Shown: positions 11,788 to 22,964 of the stretch, piece by piece | How the letters are laid out: the number at the start of each line of letters is the position of its first letter | How positions within the stretch are numbered: position 1 is the stretch's first letter | From: Phytophthora sp. 'mugwort' | Lineage: Eukaryota > Oomycota > Peronosporomycetes > Peronosporales > Peronosporaceae | DNA length: 64,000 nt | Direction: 5' to 3' | Assembly (NCBI GenBank): GCA_033558025.1 | Contig: JAUCEF010000005.1 | Location: forward strand, 310,001-374,000 | The notes under the pieces: model-generated | Seen by the model: only the letters and a program-made list of their open reading frames with translations | Databases searched by the model: none | What the model was told of the DNA's origin: nothing | Position numbers and translations under genes: made by a program

Positions 11788-11935
11788 CGGGATGACTACC
11801 GCACATATGTACATGGACCTTTAAAACACCCAATAGGATAACATCTAGGATACGTTATATAGGTGACCTTTAATAGTACGTTGACGCATTAAAGTGGTCA
11901 CTTATAAATATATTTAGTCTTATATCTATTGTGCC
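11788..11935 (+). repeat. Left part of a split LTR related to the LTR at 24461
   Basis: Shares long near-identical words with the LTR at 24461, in the same order: CAATAGGATAACATCTAG (11830s), TATAGGTGAC, GACGCATTAAA and CTTATAAATATATTTAGTCTTA. Similarity stops near 11935, and the rest of the LTR motif string resumes at about 14830. The piece therefore looks like one LTR interrupted by about 2.9 kb of later insertion. No LTR start (TGTAACGGGG) is preserved on its left. Confidence 0.55.
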
Positions 11936-12180
11936 TTGCTTCTATTTTGGCGGGCAGCGGGCTAATTCCGCCTGAATTAAAATAACCCTAATCATATGTA
12001 CCCATGAAGTAGAGTAGCTTTAGGCTCGTAATGCCACTCGAAGAGACCGAGTTACCATATAATTATCAAGCTAAGTGCGGTTTGGCGGTTTGATACCCGC
12101 CATTCGTTGCTAAGTACGCCGTAACTCCGCCTCAAGTGTGATGTCATTTCGCAATTAGCGGCGAGCTCGCTCTGACGGTC

Positions 12181-13197
12181 TCAACCGACTTGCGTTGGCG
12201 GGCGGTAGTGCTTGTTTACATGTACGACATTAGTCTGATGCTAGTGGCTTGTGTATTAGGTGTGTCTATTCGGTCTATTGAGCGCTGGCATGGTCTCTTT
12301 AAATACAAAGGAAACGTGCTGCCTGCGGATAGTAAGATTAAGTCGGCAAGATGGCCTTAGGAGGCTGTTGAGTTTGTAGAAGATTACATTCGTGTTCATC
12401 CGTGTTTTTACTTAGACGAGTTGCAAGAGGCAGTGGAAAAGTTCTGCACCACACTCAACTACTCTATTCCAACACTGTGTCGTTTGCTTAAGTTTGACCT
12501 CCAAATTACCAGAAAACAGCCGAAGTAGAAGGATTCTATCGAAAACTACGTCCATTTTACAGTGGACCCGATCAGTTAGTTTTTATTGATGAAACTTCTA
12601 AAGACGGTCGATTTGCGCTACGAAAGTATGCCTGGTCGCGTCGAGGCACGCCAGCAATTGTATTGCTACCCTTCAGTCGAGGGGAGCAAGTATCAGTTGT
12701 GTCTGCTCTTAATGTTACTATTTTTTGCTTGGGAGTCTACCACAGGCACTTTTGACAGAGTTGCCTTTCACGACGTCTTTCGCAGAAAAGTTGCGCCTTA
12801 TCTTAATCCTTGGCCGCTCCCCAGGTAGAACGAATTATTGTGCTATGGAAAGGAGGAAACTGCTATTGAACGTTGATTTTGTTATTCGTAGATCCATAAG
12901 TTATCCTGGACAATGCAAAAAAATCATATGTACAAGGAGCTCGAAGATCTCGTCCACTCTCGCGGTAGCATCCTGTTTTTCGTACCACCTTACTCCCCTC
13001 AGCTGAATCCGATAGAAGTCGGTTTCTCTTTACTTAAAATGCTGGCTTACACGACACGCGCCGCTGGCTTTCCGACAAGACCCGTTGCGAACATTGAGTG
13101 GGGCCTTGGTGGAATGTACGAGAAAGTTGGCGTCAATCTTTATCAGCACTGCGGCTACGGACTTCAAGATCTTAACAAAGATTGCTTTTTCCAGTAA
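12181..13197 (+). mobile_element. Tc1/IS630-like transposase relic 2
   Basis: Plus-strand frames keep the domain order of a Tc1/IS630-type transposase. The helix-turn-helix region reads VACVLGVSIRSIERW and YKGNVLPADSKI, with an in-frame TAG at 12358-12360. It is followed by YLDELQEAVE and YSIPTLCRLLK. After a frameshift near 12530, LVFIDETSKDGR carries the first catalytic Asp and KYAWSRRGTPA follows. Then VILDNAK (about 12912) has the second Asp, and FFVPPYSPQLNPIEVGF the third acidic residue in the NPIE form. A one-base change in an A-run at about 12920 separates ILDNAK from NHMYKELEDL. A possible intron covers about 12827-12892. It differs from the reverse-strand IS630 relic at 10-11 kb in its HTH and YSPQLNPIE block, so the two are separate families. 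Confidence 0.75.
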
Positions 13198-13254
13198 GAA
13201 CAAATATATTGATTCTTAACCACGGTTCAATTCATGCCTTCATCGCTCATGTCG

Positions 13255-13980
13255 TCAGTCTTTTTCGACGTTAACTGCGGGGCCTATACTAGGCACTGTT
13301 GGACGGAACGGGCGAAGATTGTAGTCAGGTAATCCCAACGCTTCGCGTAAGTCAGCAACATGCAGTTCAAGTGGCACTAAGCCCCCGTTATACGGCAACA
13401 AGCCTTCACGAACTCGCGCTGTTGCACGATCTTGAGCTGCGACGTCAGCATCACGCTGGAAAGCATCAATACGTTGTAGTTGAGTAAACGTTGGATAGCT
13501 CGGGATGACCACTGGAGCTTGTTCGGGCTGGCGTGCGTGACTCACTGCCCAGTATGCTTGCGATGCTTCCCCAAGTTGACCGTCAGACGGAAGAGTGCTG
13601 AGAGATGATCGTCGATAGGTGATATAGCCGCCGCTATCCGTCCTTCTGTAGCTCAACGAATCGTTGTAGTTGCAGACACCTTGTTGGCATAGATGTACAA
13701 CTCTAACTTGAAAGCGGCTTGCCTAAATGAATTTAGATTGAATAACAAACACATTAGCATCTCATTAAACTCCTATGCTATAAAGCAGCTAAATTGTACC
13801 CTGTCTTGGAGCTGCACGACGAGCTCCTCGTCGGACTCAGCTGACACAACAAACTTTGCTTGCGAAGTGCCGGCGGTAGGCTTGAGGAGTATTGGTCCAG
13901 CTGCAGGCCCCTCAATCTCCTTTAACTTGTCCACCACCCTGCGAACACGAGCTCGGAAGCCAGGTAACCGTCATCGAGTG
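13255..13980 (-). pseudogene. Unidentified reverse-strand reading frame in two pieces
   Basis: Two open reverse-strand stretches look coding by composition. The upstream piece (about 13960 to 13790) reads RVVDKLKEIEGPAAGPILLK and an acidic ESDEELVVQLQDR. The downstream piece (13656-13255) is 133 codons, Arg/Gln-rich, with LHVADLREALGLPDY near the end. A stop-rich gap of about 130 bp separates them, either an intron or decay. I do not recognise the family. It lies inside the insertion that splits the LTR (11935-14830), next to the Tc1/IS630-like relic, so it could be cargo of that element or a separate TE protein. Nothing clear is seen from 13980 to 14780. Confidence 0.25.
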
Positions 13981-14829
13981 CGAGCTCCATTGATTGCGGA
14001 GCCCCGTAGCTGGTCCTGCTGCTACTAAAAGGCTCACCCACCTTTAGCGTCAACACCACGAATATGGTCGATGGCAGCGGTAGTCGCATAAATCCTATAC
14101 ATCAAGCATAAACACAGCATATCGTTAGCGTGTGAGTGCAACATGCCAGTGTTGCAATAAGTAATGGCGCACACGACCGGTTTGGCCTCTGCACCAGCAA
14201 TCACGTAAAACAGTATCACAATGGGGCCAGATCAACACATTGCACTCAATTAGATAGTTACGGTACTACCGCCAATTCGATCCAGTTGCCGCGTCGCAAC
14301 GTTTTCCAGCGCTTTCGCCTGCTTCGGGTAGCTGAGCAGCTCACTCCACTATCTGGTCGTCACAACAGCGCCCAGCTGCATACACTCAAAGCGTGTGAGT
14401 GAGTCGTCAGATCCGAGCAAGCATTATTCGGGGATATCACTTACCAGAGTCGAACAGCTTGACTCTGTGAACCAGCGGGCTTGAGGGCTGATGGCGGGCT
14501 AATAACAGAGCACCAGCTAGAACAACCAGTAAAGCAGACAAACCAACGCGTAAGTACAATAACAAGAGCGTAGCCGCTGCCACCTCGCTTTCAGCTGCTT
14601 CTTACCTTTTGCGCTCCTTATTGCGTTCTGAACCACTCGCTGGCATCGTTTTAGCGCTGATTTTGTTTTATCGGCTTGGTCGGATTGAGGCTAGAATAAT
14701 TACAATGCGCCCGGTTCTAGGGTCGAGAGATAGATAGAATTGCGACAGAATTACAAGCGCAGAATATCTGAAAGACACAATATCTAATTTGGTAATATCA
14801 AATTAGGTAGATATAAGACTTAATATGTT

Positions 14830-14951
14830 TATATTACCTAATTTGGTAACAGTCCCGTCAGACCAGGGACTTATGAACTGCCGTTTTTTTCACTGAGAGT
14901 TGGTAAACTCTCCGGTAGTCACTGTGCGCAAGGTGTTGTGTGCCCCGTCAC
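14830..14951 (+). repeat. Right part of the split LTR, ending CCCCGTCACA
   Basis: Matches the second half of the LTR at 24461 in order: ATTACCTAATTTGGTAACAG, CAGGGACTTATGAACTGCCG, CACTGAGAGTT and CTCTCCGGTAGTCAC. It then continues to GTGCCCCGTCACA at 14951. The LTR start at 24461 is TGTAACGGGG, so this end (CCCCGTCACA) is its near-perfect inverted terminal partner, which supports calling it the 3' LTR edge. Confidence 0.55.
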
Positions 14952-15002
14952 ATTTTCCTTCAACCAAAGAATACCAATTTAATCAGACAGTTTGATGACC
15001 TG

Positions 15003-15020
15003 CCCCCCCCCCCCCCCCCC
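15003..15020. repeat. Poly-C tract, 18 C
   Basis: Uninterrupted run of 18 C residues in non-coding DNA just beyond the split LTR. Length in the assembly may be unreliable. From 15021 to 16400 I see no recognisable gene apart from hairpins at 15635-15703. Confidence 0.9.
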
Positions 15021-15634
15021 GAAGTGATTAAATATATATGTTGGGTTTTGGACGGCACCCAATATTGTGCTTTTTACTTAAAATTTCCATGCGCGCGCAC
15101 GGTCACATACGTAAGTATCACTTCTGTTCACGATGAGACACATTAGGTACGATTCAATCCATGGCGAATGGATAGACCAGGCATGATAAATGGACTGAAA
15201 GATTGTAATGGGGCGATTCGCTCAATCGCAGTTTTGACAAATATAGGCGGAAAGCACGTTGCACTACCGAAATCTAGCAGTTTAATACAGGCCGCCCGAC
15301 TTGCAGCCTCCAAGAGAGTTTTCCTTGTACTGTAGTATACCTTCAGGGCACCCCGTGCTTACCACCCCGGGCTGTTGGATAAACCATAAGAACAGAGCCT
15401 GTGGCATGAGTGTCATCCGACAACGTGGACGCACTTGTCCGACACACGTCTTGTCGGACAAATGATCGGAAAGAAGGACTTGGAACTGGGACGATGATTG
15501 AGTCAAGCTGATCGAGCTCGATGAAGGCACCGACGAAAACTGACCTAATAGTGACTCGGCTAGTAACAGGACATGATATACGAATCATTATTCTTATTTT
15601 GTAATACGAGTAGTGTACATGTATCATAAATACC

Positions 15635-15703
15635 CAGAGGCTATTGTGGTGGGTAATACGAGTACCTACCACAAAGCCTCTGTTCGATCCGGCTATCGAA
15701 CAG
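15635..15703. repeat. Two adjacent hairpins
   Basis: The first (15635-15682) pairs CAGAGGCTATTGTGGTGGGTA with the reverse complement of TACCTACCACAAAGCCTCTG, with one bulge and one mismatch. The second (15680-15688 with 15695-15703) pairs CTGTTCGAT perfectly with ATCGAACAG. The direct repeat GTAATACGAGTA also occurs at 15601 and 15653. Tandem hairpins with a flanking direct repeat suggest a MITE-like relic or a transcribed structured RNA; neither is proven. Confidence 0.6.
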
Positions 15704-16402
15704 CGGAAAGGGCAATCCAAATCGCTCTCATGCTTTCACAACCACAGTACGTAGCTTTATACAGCAGTCGCAGTGCAGCTCTCAACTGACAGTGCGACTC
15801 GCACTGCGAGCGAGTCGCAAATTGCAACTGGGGATGCGAAGCTACGCAACGCGGCTCGTGTCTCTTCGTCCAACGAGACAGCCAGTGCCGATCTCTTTTG
15901 TGATCCCGACACGCCCACGTCACAAATGTGGCGTCTCTCGCTGATACGGTACACTTGCGAGATATTTCAAGCAAGCATTGCCAGCGTGGTGACTGGACAA
16001 GAGGATCGCACAGTCTCCGTGACGCTCATGGCGTGGTCATTTTCGTCGCGGTCCACATGTCCATGCGGCAGCTCCTGTGCTATAGTCGGCGACGACAAAT
16101 ACAGGTACCTGCAATGATGATTGGACGAATGCGCCTCGACTGTGTGGAGGGCATACACAAATCGCTACTAAAATTTGTATTAAAAACATGTATTATACAT
16201 GTCCACCGGAATTGATTTACAACACGGCACTGTATGCTCATCTGGTGAAATAGCGGCGATCGTCGCCCCGTTGCTACATGTACTAACCGAGAGACATACT
16301 GTAAGCTTAAGGTCCGTATTGGCTAGGCGAGCCTATCCAACCAAATGGCCCTCGCGACAAAAAAACTCGATTTTCGAGAGCAGGGTTTCAACAATTCGGC
16401 AC

Positions 16403-16416
16403 CTCATTCTTTGTTT
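16403..16416 (+). promoter_or_regulatory. Oomycete initiator-like motif upstream of the first secreted paralogue
   Basis: CTCATTCTTTGTTT resembles the oomycete initiator core (GCTCATTYBNNATTT-type) and lies about 52 bp before the ATG at 16468. It also decides the start. An in-frame upstream ATG at 16345 lies before this motif and would bury the signal peptide, so 16468 is preferred. Confidence 0.45.
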
Positions 16417-16467
16417 GCCGTGCTCAAGGCTCAACAAGCTTCCTCGCTGAGGCGAGACGCCATCAAC

Positions 16468-18360
16468 ATGAACAAGGTGGCAGTGCTCCTTGCCATCATT
16501 GCGGCTATCTTCGCTGGGATTTCGTCGGCGAAGATCCTGTCGTTTAGAACCTGGCCAACCTCTTCACTAGCTGCAACCGTGACGCCTGCTGCCGATACCT
16601 CGACGGAAGTGGGTTTACTGAAGACGACCAAGTCCTCTACCAAGTCGTCAAGCGGGGCAGACGATTCAATTGACAGTGAAGACAACGACTCAATCGACAG
16701 TGTTCTTCAAACCTCACTTGACGAAGACCGAGACAATGACGAGGACGACTCTTCCGACATCTCCGAGGACGCATCTTCAGACTTAAGCAGTTTCTCTTCA
16801 AGCGGCTCAATGGCAACTTCAAGCTCCATGAACGCAGCTTTCAAGATTGGCAGTGTCGTTAATGCTACTAGCACGATCGAGCCCACGTACGTCAACTGGG
16901 TTGGTACCGCGCTCGATACTTCGATCGCCTCGGCTTGCTACCGAGAAGCTCACATTGCAACTACTTGTCCTGTCGGATTCGATAGTGAACCCAAAACTAA
17001 AACGTGTTGGGCACAATGTCCGTACTCGTACCCCATTGAGTGCGGACTCGAATGCATTCGACAGAATGACGATTGCGCGATGGAAGTCGCCGTGAAGGTC
17101 ATCACCGTGGTCCAGACGACGCTCTCTTTCGCCACGATGAACGTGTTTGGCAACTTTTACAAACTGGCTAAGGGCGTAGTGCGAGCCACCAAGTGTTTCA
17201 AGAGCATGCTCAGTTTGACAAAGTCTTTGATCAAGTACATCCGTTATGTTAAGGTGAAAGACCCAGACACACCGCAAGAGCAGCTACTTGGGATTTTGTA
17301 TCAAACGGATAATGTTGTGATCGACATTCCAGTAGCGGTCGCGTACTGTCTCGGCAAGAAAGTGTCCGATGAAGTGAAGCTAGCGGACAGAGTTGTCACT
17401 ACAGCCGAGCTCATCTTGAGGGAGGTCATGAGAAATCCCGACGCTATCGTTTCCAGTTGGGAAAAATTCACGGGTTTCATGAAGAACATCACGCTGGGCG
17501 ACACAGTCAAGTCACTGAACGAGGACGAGATCACGTCTTTAAAGTCTGCAATGAAGTCGAACTCCACCTGTGGTTATGATATGAAGCGTCTACTGGATCG
17601 CACCTGGATGACCGTGGCGGAATATCGTAAACACAACCCAGAAATGCCCGAGGATGACATTCGAGTGGCTATCAGCAAGTCGAACCTCATGCTGCAAGAC
17701 ATTCCTATCGCTACAAACAACTGCATGAACGAGTTGCTCGCCCAAACGGACGAAGAGACAGCATACAAGAGGCGAGACACCCTTCGCAAAACCTTTGGGG
17801 GCATCGTAGACGACTTGATTAGCTCTGGAACGAGCAGCAACGGCACGTATCTCACTACCAAGGAGTACACATTCCTCATAGCTGACAAAGTCATGGGATT
17901 GTATGCCATTTGGGATATGTGGGCGGTCGGCGGACTTGTCTCGGAGTACTTTCAGCCCATTTGCGGTCCTACCGAGCTCGTAGGAGAGATTGACGACGGC
18001 TCCGTAGATAAGTCACTGGGTATGTCAATTGTGCAGAAGGCTTTCAATCACAGCACTGGCATGTGGACCAAGGACGGTGATGGTACTGTCACCATCACGT
18101 TCAAGAGCGTCGACACTAAAGATGTGGCTGTAAATGTCAAGTCTGGCGGGGACAAGGTTGCGGAAGTCCCCGTTCCGGCAGGAAAAACTGTGACGTGGAA
18201 GTCGAAGGTGACGGCGCTGGCAGGGAAAACGCTGTATCTCGATCGGTGGCGTCCGGGGTTCTTGGGTCTCCCCGGCACGGGAGGCGGCTCCTTGTTGTTG
18301 TGGGTTCCTCAGTCCAGGAAAGGTAGTCTTGATCTTACTGCAGTGCTCAATGTGAGTTGA
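16468..18360 (+). CDS. Secreted cysteine-rich protein, unrecognised family, paralogue 1 (630 aa)
   Basis: The chosen ATG opens a classic signal peptide (MNKVAVLLAIIAAIFAGISS, cleavage about residue 21). Residues about 50-115 form a Ser/Asp/Glu-rich, probably disordered and acidic stretch. Next is a compact cysteine module with Cys at 157, 167, 180, 184, 192, 196 and 203, built around CYREAH, CWAQCP and CGLECIRQNDDC. A long helical middle follows, with STCGYDMKRLLDRTWMTVAE, DDIRVAISKSNL and NNCMNEL. A beta-rich end contains GDGTVTITFKSVD, KTVTWKSKVTAL, KTLYLDRWRPGFLG and GTGGGSLLLWVP. It is a single exon with no membrane segment after the signal. I recognise no enzymatic motif and no RXLR or LFLAK effector motif. 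Paralogues lie at 27.5 kb (broken) and 33.7 kb (intact), same strand. It is probably extracellular; function is unknown. Confidence 0.9.
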   Translation: MNKVAVLLAIIAAIFAGISSAKILSFRTWPTSSLAATVTPAADTSTEVGLLKTTKSSTKSSSGADDSIDSEDNDSIDSVLQTSLDEDRDNDEDDSSDISEDASSDLSSFSSSGSMATSSSMNAAFKIGSVVNATSTIEPTYVNWVGTALDTSIASACYREAHIATTCPVGFDSEPKTKTCWAQCPYSYPIECGLECIRQNDDCAMEVAVKVITVVQTTLSFATMNVFGNFYKLAKGVVRATKCFKSMLSLTKSLIKYIRYVKVKDPDTPQEQLLGILYQTDNVVIDIPVAVAYCLGKKVSDEVKLADRVVTTAELILREVMRNPDAIVSSWEKFTGFMKNITLGDTVKSLNEDEITSLKSAMKSNSTCGYDMKRLLDRTWMTVAEYRKHNPEMPEDDIRVAISKSNLMLQDIPIATNNCMNELLAQTDEETAYKRRDTLRKTFGGIVDDLISSGTSSNGTYLTTKEYTFLIADKVMGLYAIWDMWAVGGLVSEYFQPICGPTELVGEIDDGSVDKSLGMSIVQKAFNHSTGMWTKDGDGTVTITFKSVDTKDVAVNVKSGGDKVAEVPVPAGKTVTWKSKVTALAGKTLYLDRWRPGFLGLPGTGGGSLLLWVPQSRKGSLDLTAVLNVS

Positions 18361-18587
18361 GCCGGAACAAAATATAACATGTAAAATATTTAACAAGCCA
18401 GGAAAGTATAAAACACTACATGTATTTTTTTTAAGGTGGCGACTGTGCTTCAGTGCGCAGGACCATCGTCAATAGGTTAGTTTTTCTTTCTGGTCTCAGT
18501 ATTTTCCTGTGGACCACGAAGATAAAGGTCCACGTTGCAGATTGGCGAAGCTTTTCCCTCTGGCAAAATTATTTTCTTGAAGGTCCA

Positions 18588-19398
18588 TTACACGGCCGGT
18601 GATAGTGTAACAGGTGAACTCGAAGCCCGGAATCTGTGGGCTGCCCGAAGCAAATCGTAAGCGCTCTCATACCACGCAATTTTTTTTCCAGGGCAACTGT
18701 ACCGACAGATCGTTTGCAGGTACATGTACTTCAAAGTATATCTACGGTATTGCTTGCTGACACAAGCAATATAATGTACAGTAGCAGCACCCCCTAGCTT
18801 ATCCAGGAAGGATAACCTATCCTTCATTACCTTCAGATGGGACCGCCATGTCACTTGATATTCGGTGAATGCCGTGGCGTATGTAGCAGATTCTCCCAAG
18901 CCAAACCCTCTATGAATAATAAGGGTCGTGGTCGAGAGAACCTCCTCTCGATATTTTGCGTTTGGCCAGATGGTACGGGGAAGATCCGTATAGCCGAACA
19001 ATCGGAACTCGACATGCTTCCATTCTGCACGTATTGGCGCTTGTCAGGCTCGTTTGGTGCTCTAACGATCTGCTATTCCACGGCTTTCTTCTGAAGATTC
19101 ATCGTTACACTGGGATGCAGATTCGACACTTGCTGAGCAGGCCACAACATCCATCTTCGACGAGTCGGAAGACGCTACAAAAGTTTTCATAAACGAAATG
19201 GAAGCACTTAATCTCGGTCAGCTTGTCTTCAGCTGAGAATATCGACACCCCGAAATGGCTGCCGGAAGGATTGGTGGGACCACTTGGATGGCACACGCAT
19301 CCAATGCAAGGGACTTCAGCATCAGTTGTTACCGCAGCGGCTGGTACATGTACCGCAATGGTGAACTCCGACGTACAATGCTGGCCAGGATAGAACAC
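18588..19398 (-). pseudogene. Unidentified decayed reverse-strand coding remnant
   Basis: A first frame (19398-19105) reads VPCIGCVCHPSGPTNPSGSH and FSAEDKLTEIKCFHFVYENF. After stops, a second (19001-18588) reads FGYTDLPRTIWPNAKYREEV, LSTTTLIIHRGFGLGESATY and WRSHLKVMKDRLSFLDK. Both have residue composition unlike random frames and look like one gene broken by at least one frameshift and stop. I do not recognise the family. The rest of 18360-20450 shows nothing I can support. Confidence 0.25.
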
Positions 19399-20527
19399 CC
19401 CATAATTTTCAACCTAACTTAGTTAATCCGGGGCGTTTACCCTCAACTTTGAATCGTTGAATAAGCCAACCAAATTTGAGTGGCCAAAAGGTTAGCACAC
19501 TATTAATAACTTGATTTTAGTGTGTTAATTATGTACTTCCTACCGGGCTTGAAAGATTGCAATACCGGTACATACAAGTACACAAGAGCGACACACTGTC
19601 AATATATTCCAGATAAATATGGTACAATGCACGACGGAAAAACACCGCCGTCCCTTTTTCTACCACTAGACTTAACCTTGTATGAAAACTTCGGCACATT
19701 TGTCGACGGGTTTTTCCGTCGTTATCTGTAGCGCAACAGTGTATGTATACATCTTTACGATGTCTTTCATTTAAAACTGTCACAGCGTGGCGAAACACTG
19801 CTAAAGCGCACGCAACTGACTGCGACAATACCCAACCTACTTTTACTGCATGAGGGAGTTGAGCTTGTGGTCTTTCCAACCCCCAACTCTCAGCACGTAT
19901 CCATCACCTTCTGTATAGTTAGAAATATATTGTTGAGTTTTCTGGTCCTAGTGCTGATTATGACACTCTTACTGTATGGATAGCTCGCCGACGTTGTCAC
20001 AATCTTCTTGATGCTAAAGTTCCTTGATAGATGCGAAGTATTCCAAATCGAGAACATTCAAGTCCGGAGGGGCCGGTTGAAAGGAAAGTTTAGTGTTTCA
20101 TATACACTGTCTTGTCCGGCCGCAAGATATCGGGGCCGCCCGGTGGCAGTGCGGAGTAGCAATATCCTGCTGGCTAGCAACTGGTTTCCCTTGTCAGAAA
20201 GCGGCCACTTAGTCTTAATAGCAGGAATAACATGCTGCAAGAGGTAACGTTTTGTACACCTCACGACTCATTGTGTCAAAACAATTTAGCCTCAACTGTG
20301 CCATCAAGCCGATTTTTGCTGCTGTGCTACGTCTCTGTATGCTTGGTGAAGTCCCATTTGCCAATCTTACCATCAAACGTAACCTCCCTATTATTAAAGA
20401 AGTTGTGCTACTGCTCCAACGACTGTGAGAAGTTACTGTGAGGAACGATCAGATAAGACAGGTAAGTTTGTGACAAAAGCGATGTGCAACTGTCACACTT
20501 CCCGTGGTGCGCAAACCGCACAAAGCG

Positions 20528-21564
20528 ATGGCCAGCAGCGACAGCGACAACGGCAGCTTCGAAGACGAGGAGTTAGCGCTTCTTGCCCTTCTTGGTCGCG
20601 ACACCGGCCACTCACGATCGAACCAATTCAATTTCGACCAACCCCCAGATTCGTCAGTTTGGAAGTCAAAGTTCCGCTTCGAGAAGGACGACATCATTGC
20701 TCTCGTCGAGCATTTCGAGCTCCCAAGTCCATTTCCAACAAAGCAGCGCTATCGTGTATCATTTCTAGAGGCTTTGTGCATTTTCCTGCGCCGGATGGCG
20801 TATCCGGTGCGCCTTGAAGACCTAGAAGACCTATTTGGCCGTATTCGAGTTTCTCTATCGATCCTACTCGCATCTGCTATTGTTCGACAATCGACGTCTT
20901 ACGGATTCAACTCTGCAATTGTATGCCAACGCGATCTACCAAAATGGTGCCATTAAGTACCTGCGTTGGTTTTGTCGACGGTACAGTTCGTGGGATATGC
21001 CGACCGACAAAGAACCAGAAGTACGTGTACAACAGGCACAAGGTAATTTACACAACTACTTACTATCTTTGTTCACATTATTACAACTAACTAATGACTT
21101 TGATGTTTGTGCCAACGAGGAAGCATACCCTCAAGTATCAATCTGTTATTGCTCCCGACGGGATTATCATCCACCTTAGTGGCCCTTATCCAGGTACCCG
21201 CCATGATGCATTTATCCTTCGGCATAGTCATTTCCTAGAGTCAGCAGCACCGTATCTGACTGTGGACGGTAAGAATTATGTTTTCTACGGTGATCCGGCG
21301 TATGGACAGCAAGACCACATTATCGCACCCTTTAAGGGTGCGGCCCTGAGCGACGACGAGCAAGAGTTCAACAAACGCATGAACAAGGTACTCGTAAGTG
21401 TGGAGGGGGGCTTCGGTAAAGTGGCTCGCTACTGGGCGTTTGTGGACTTTCAAAGAACTAGAAGCTGCTTTGCAGCGGCTGGGGAAAATGCATATAATGA
21501 TGCGTTCTTAGTGAACGTACACTTGTCTTTATGGCAGCCAAACCTCCAAGTTTTTTCAGGTTGA
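20528..21564 (+). mobile_element. PIF/Harbinger transposase relic
   Basis: Start MASSDSDNGSFEDEE at 20528. The N-terminal region has FRFEKDDIIALVEHF and EALCIFLRRMAYPVRLEDLE, the helical block before the Harbinger catalytic domain. After a frameshift, FVDGTVRGICRPTKNQ (about 20965-21015) carries the first Asp. NRHK is followed by a probable intron (GTAATT at about 21042 to GAAG before CATACC at about 21125) and then HTLKYQSVIAPDG. The core continues PGTRHDAFILRH, YGDPAYG (second acidic) and VSVEGGFGKV (the E), ending at 21564. Part of the segment between the LEDLF-like helix and FVDG is scrambled. This is the DDE_4-type endonuclease order. Confidence 0.8.
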
Positions 21565-21635
21565 ACCTCCTACTGTTTCCGAGTATTTGCATAACCACTC
21601 GATTAAAAAATAATAAAGATATAGATTCGTATGAG

Positions 21636-22072
21636 TTAATCCTTAGATTTAGCCATTTCCCATATTAGCTTCGCCATCATGTGCATTTGCGATGTCATCA
21701 TCTCCATAAGTTTCCCATTTCGTTCGCGGTCTTGCTCCACTCGATGCTCTTCTATAGCGAGACGGCGCTCTTCCAGATACAATCTCTGCTTTCTCTCTTC
21801 AGCTCTACTGCTGCGCAAAGTAGCTTTTGTCTCCAAATATTCTGCAATCATTGCGGTGCTCGTTCGCTTTTGACGTTTCAGAGCGGGTGATGTAAGCGTT
21901 TCGCTGTCCGAGTCATTTTCACGCGAGTGACCAGACCCGCCATAGCATCCCGAACCCCTTCAGCCGAAGCCGCCTCGCGCCGCTCTGCTTGACGCTTTTC
22001 CTTTTCAGTTTTATCTCCTCTTTCCTGCAAATGTGCATCAAACTTTTGCAGAAAGGTTATTATTATATGCAC
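21636..22072 (-). CDS. Coiled-coil protein, possibly the second ORF of the Harbinger element
   Basis: Reverse-strand frames converge on the transposase, with 71 bp between the stops. The C-terminal frame (21851-21636) is 71 codons of almost pure charged helix, including EERRLAIEEHRVEQDRER and MMTSQMHMMAKLIWEM. Upstream (22072-21880) is another charged helix, KFDAHLQERGDKTEKEKRQA. Harbinger elements often carry a Myb/SANT-like DNA-binding partner gene with a coiled-coil tail. A piece near 22680-22610 (IIENLWNSSETVRSN) could be part of such a protein, but no SANT signature is clear. The poly-C run at 22430 would encode poly-Gly on this strand. Frame continuity is broken, so it is partial at best. 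Confidence 0.3.
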
Positions 22073-22429
22073 GTAATAGCACTGCGAGTACTATATGCAA
22101 TAGTACCGCACACACGTACCATAGCCGCAATGTCCGTCAGCAACTGCTCTCGCTCGGTGTACTCCTCTGTCCTACCGGAGGCGCGAAGTGACTCCATCTC
22201 CTCACGTCGAAAGTGTCAAGCAGATTACTAAAAGGTCGCCGACACGCCTTTCATCCGCTGTACTCGATGGTATTGCCTGCTTCAGGCCACTACCAACTCG
22301 CTCCACGCCGCTAGCGTTTCGCCATGTCCAGTCGCCCAAGGCATGTACTTCATCACCTCTTTCAATAAAAAGACGTCACCTGAGAGCAGGAAACGAAAGA
22401 CTTTCTTGCGTTCGCCTTGCCTACATGCA

Positions 22430-22450
22430 CCCCCCCCCCCCCCCCCCCCC
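22430..22450. repeat. Poly-C tract, 21 C
   Basis: Uninterrupted run of 21 C on the plus strand (poly-G on the reverse strand), lying in the region upstream of the Harbinger companion frame. The exact length is uncertain in any assembly. Confidence 0.9.
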
Positions 22451-22964
22451 GGTGTCTGTGCCCTCCAATGCGTGCGTGTCGCCGTCTTCGCTTGACATCG
22501 TTCTTTTTAAACTGTCCAAGCCATTAATTTGCTGTGATCTATGGGCACAGTGAGCAGGGCTGTAACGTAATATATTATATATATTTGGAAAAATCACAGT
22601 CGTCACTTACCCCAGCCTTGGGCAGAGTCACGGTTACTTCGCACTGTTTCGCTACTGTTCCACAAGTTCTCTATTATCATATCTGCAAAAATCACAATAT
22701 AAGATGTTAGCACAGCATTGACACGTAGCACTCACCGTTGACTTCCACGTCATCCACTACCAGAAATTATATACCTAGGAGTAAACACCAGATGCAAGGA
22801 TGCAATGTCTGGAGCCTTACGGGGACTTGAAGGGCTTGCCCAAGCGACGGTCAGCTGGATAGAGGAGAAGTGAGCTATGAAGCCCAGAGCGGGCAGCACA
22901 TGTCGCCTGTCCTGGAAGGACTGGTACCTAGCTATTTACGTAGTTGTTCGTATGGCTGCTAGAG

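Noticed and set aside
15680..15703. tRNA T-arm-like GTTCGATCC
   Set aside because: It is part of a simple 9-bp hairpin; no acceptor, D or anticodon arms fit around it.
16345..16467. Longer N-terminus for secreted paralogue 1 from the ATG at 16345
   Set aside because: It would place 41 non-signal residues before a perfect signal peptide and lies upstream of the initiator motif; paralogues 2 and 3 start at the signal peptide.
16468..18360. RXLR or Crinkler effector assignment for the secreted family
   Set aside because: No RXLR-EER or LFLAK motif lies after the signal peptide; the acidic linker contains no such string.
22430..22450. Poly-C runs as assembly gap fillers or telomere-like repeats
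   Set aside because: They are single homopolymers in otherwise normal unique DNA, without gap context or telomeric units; kept only as simple repeats.
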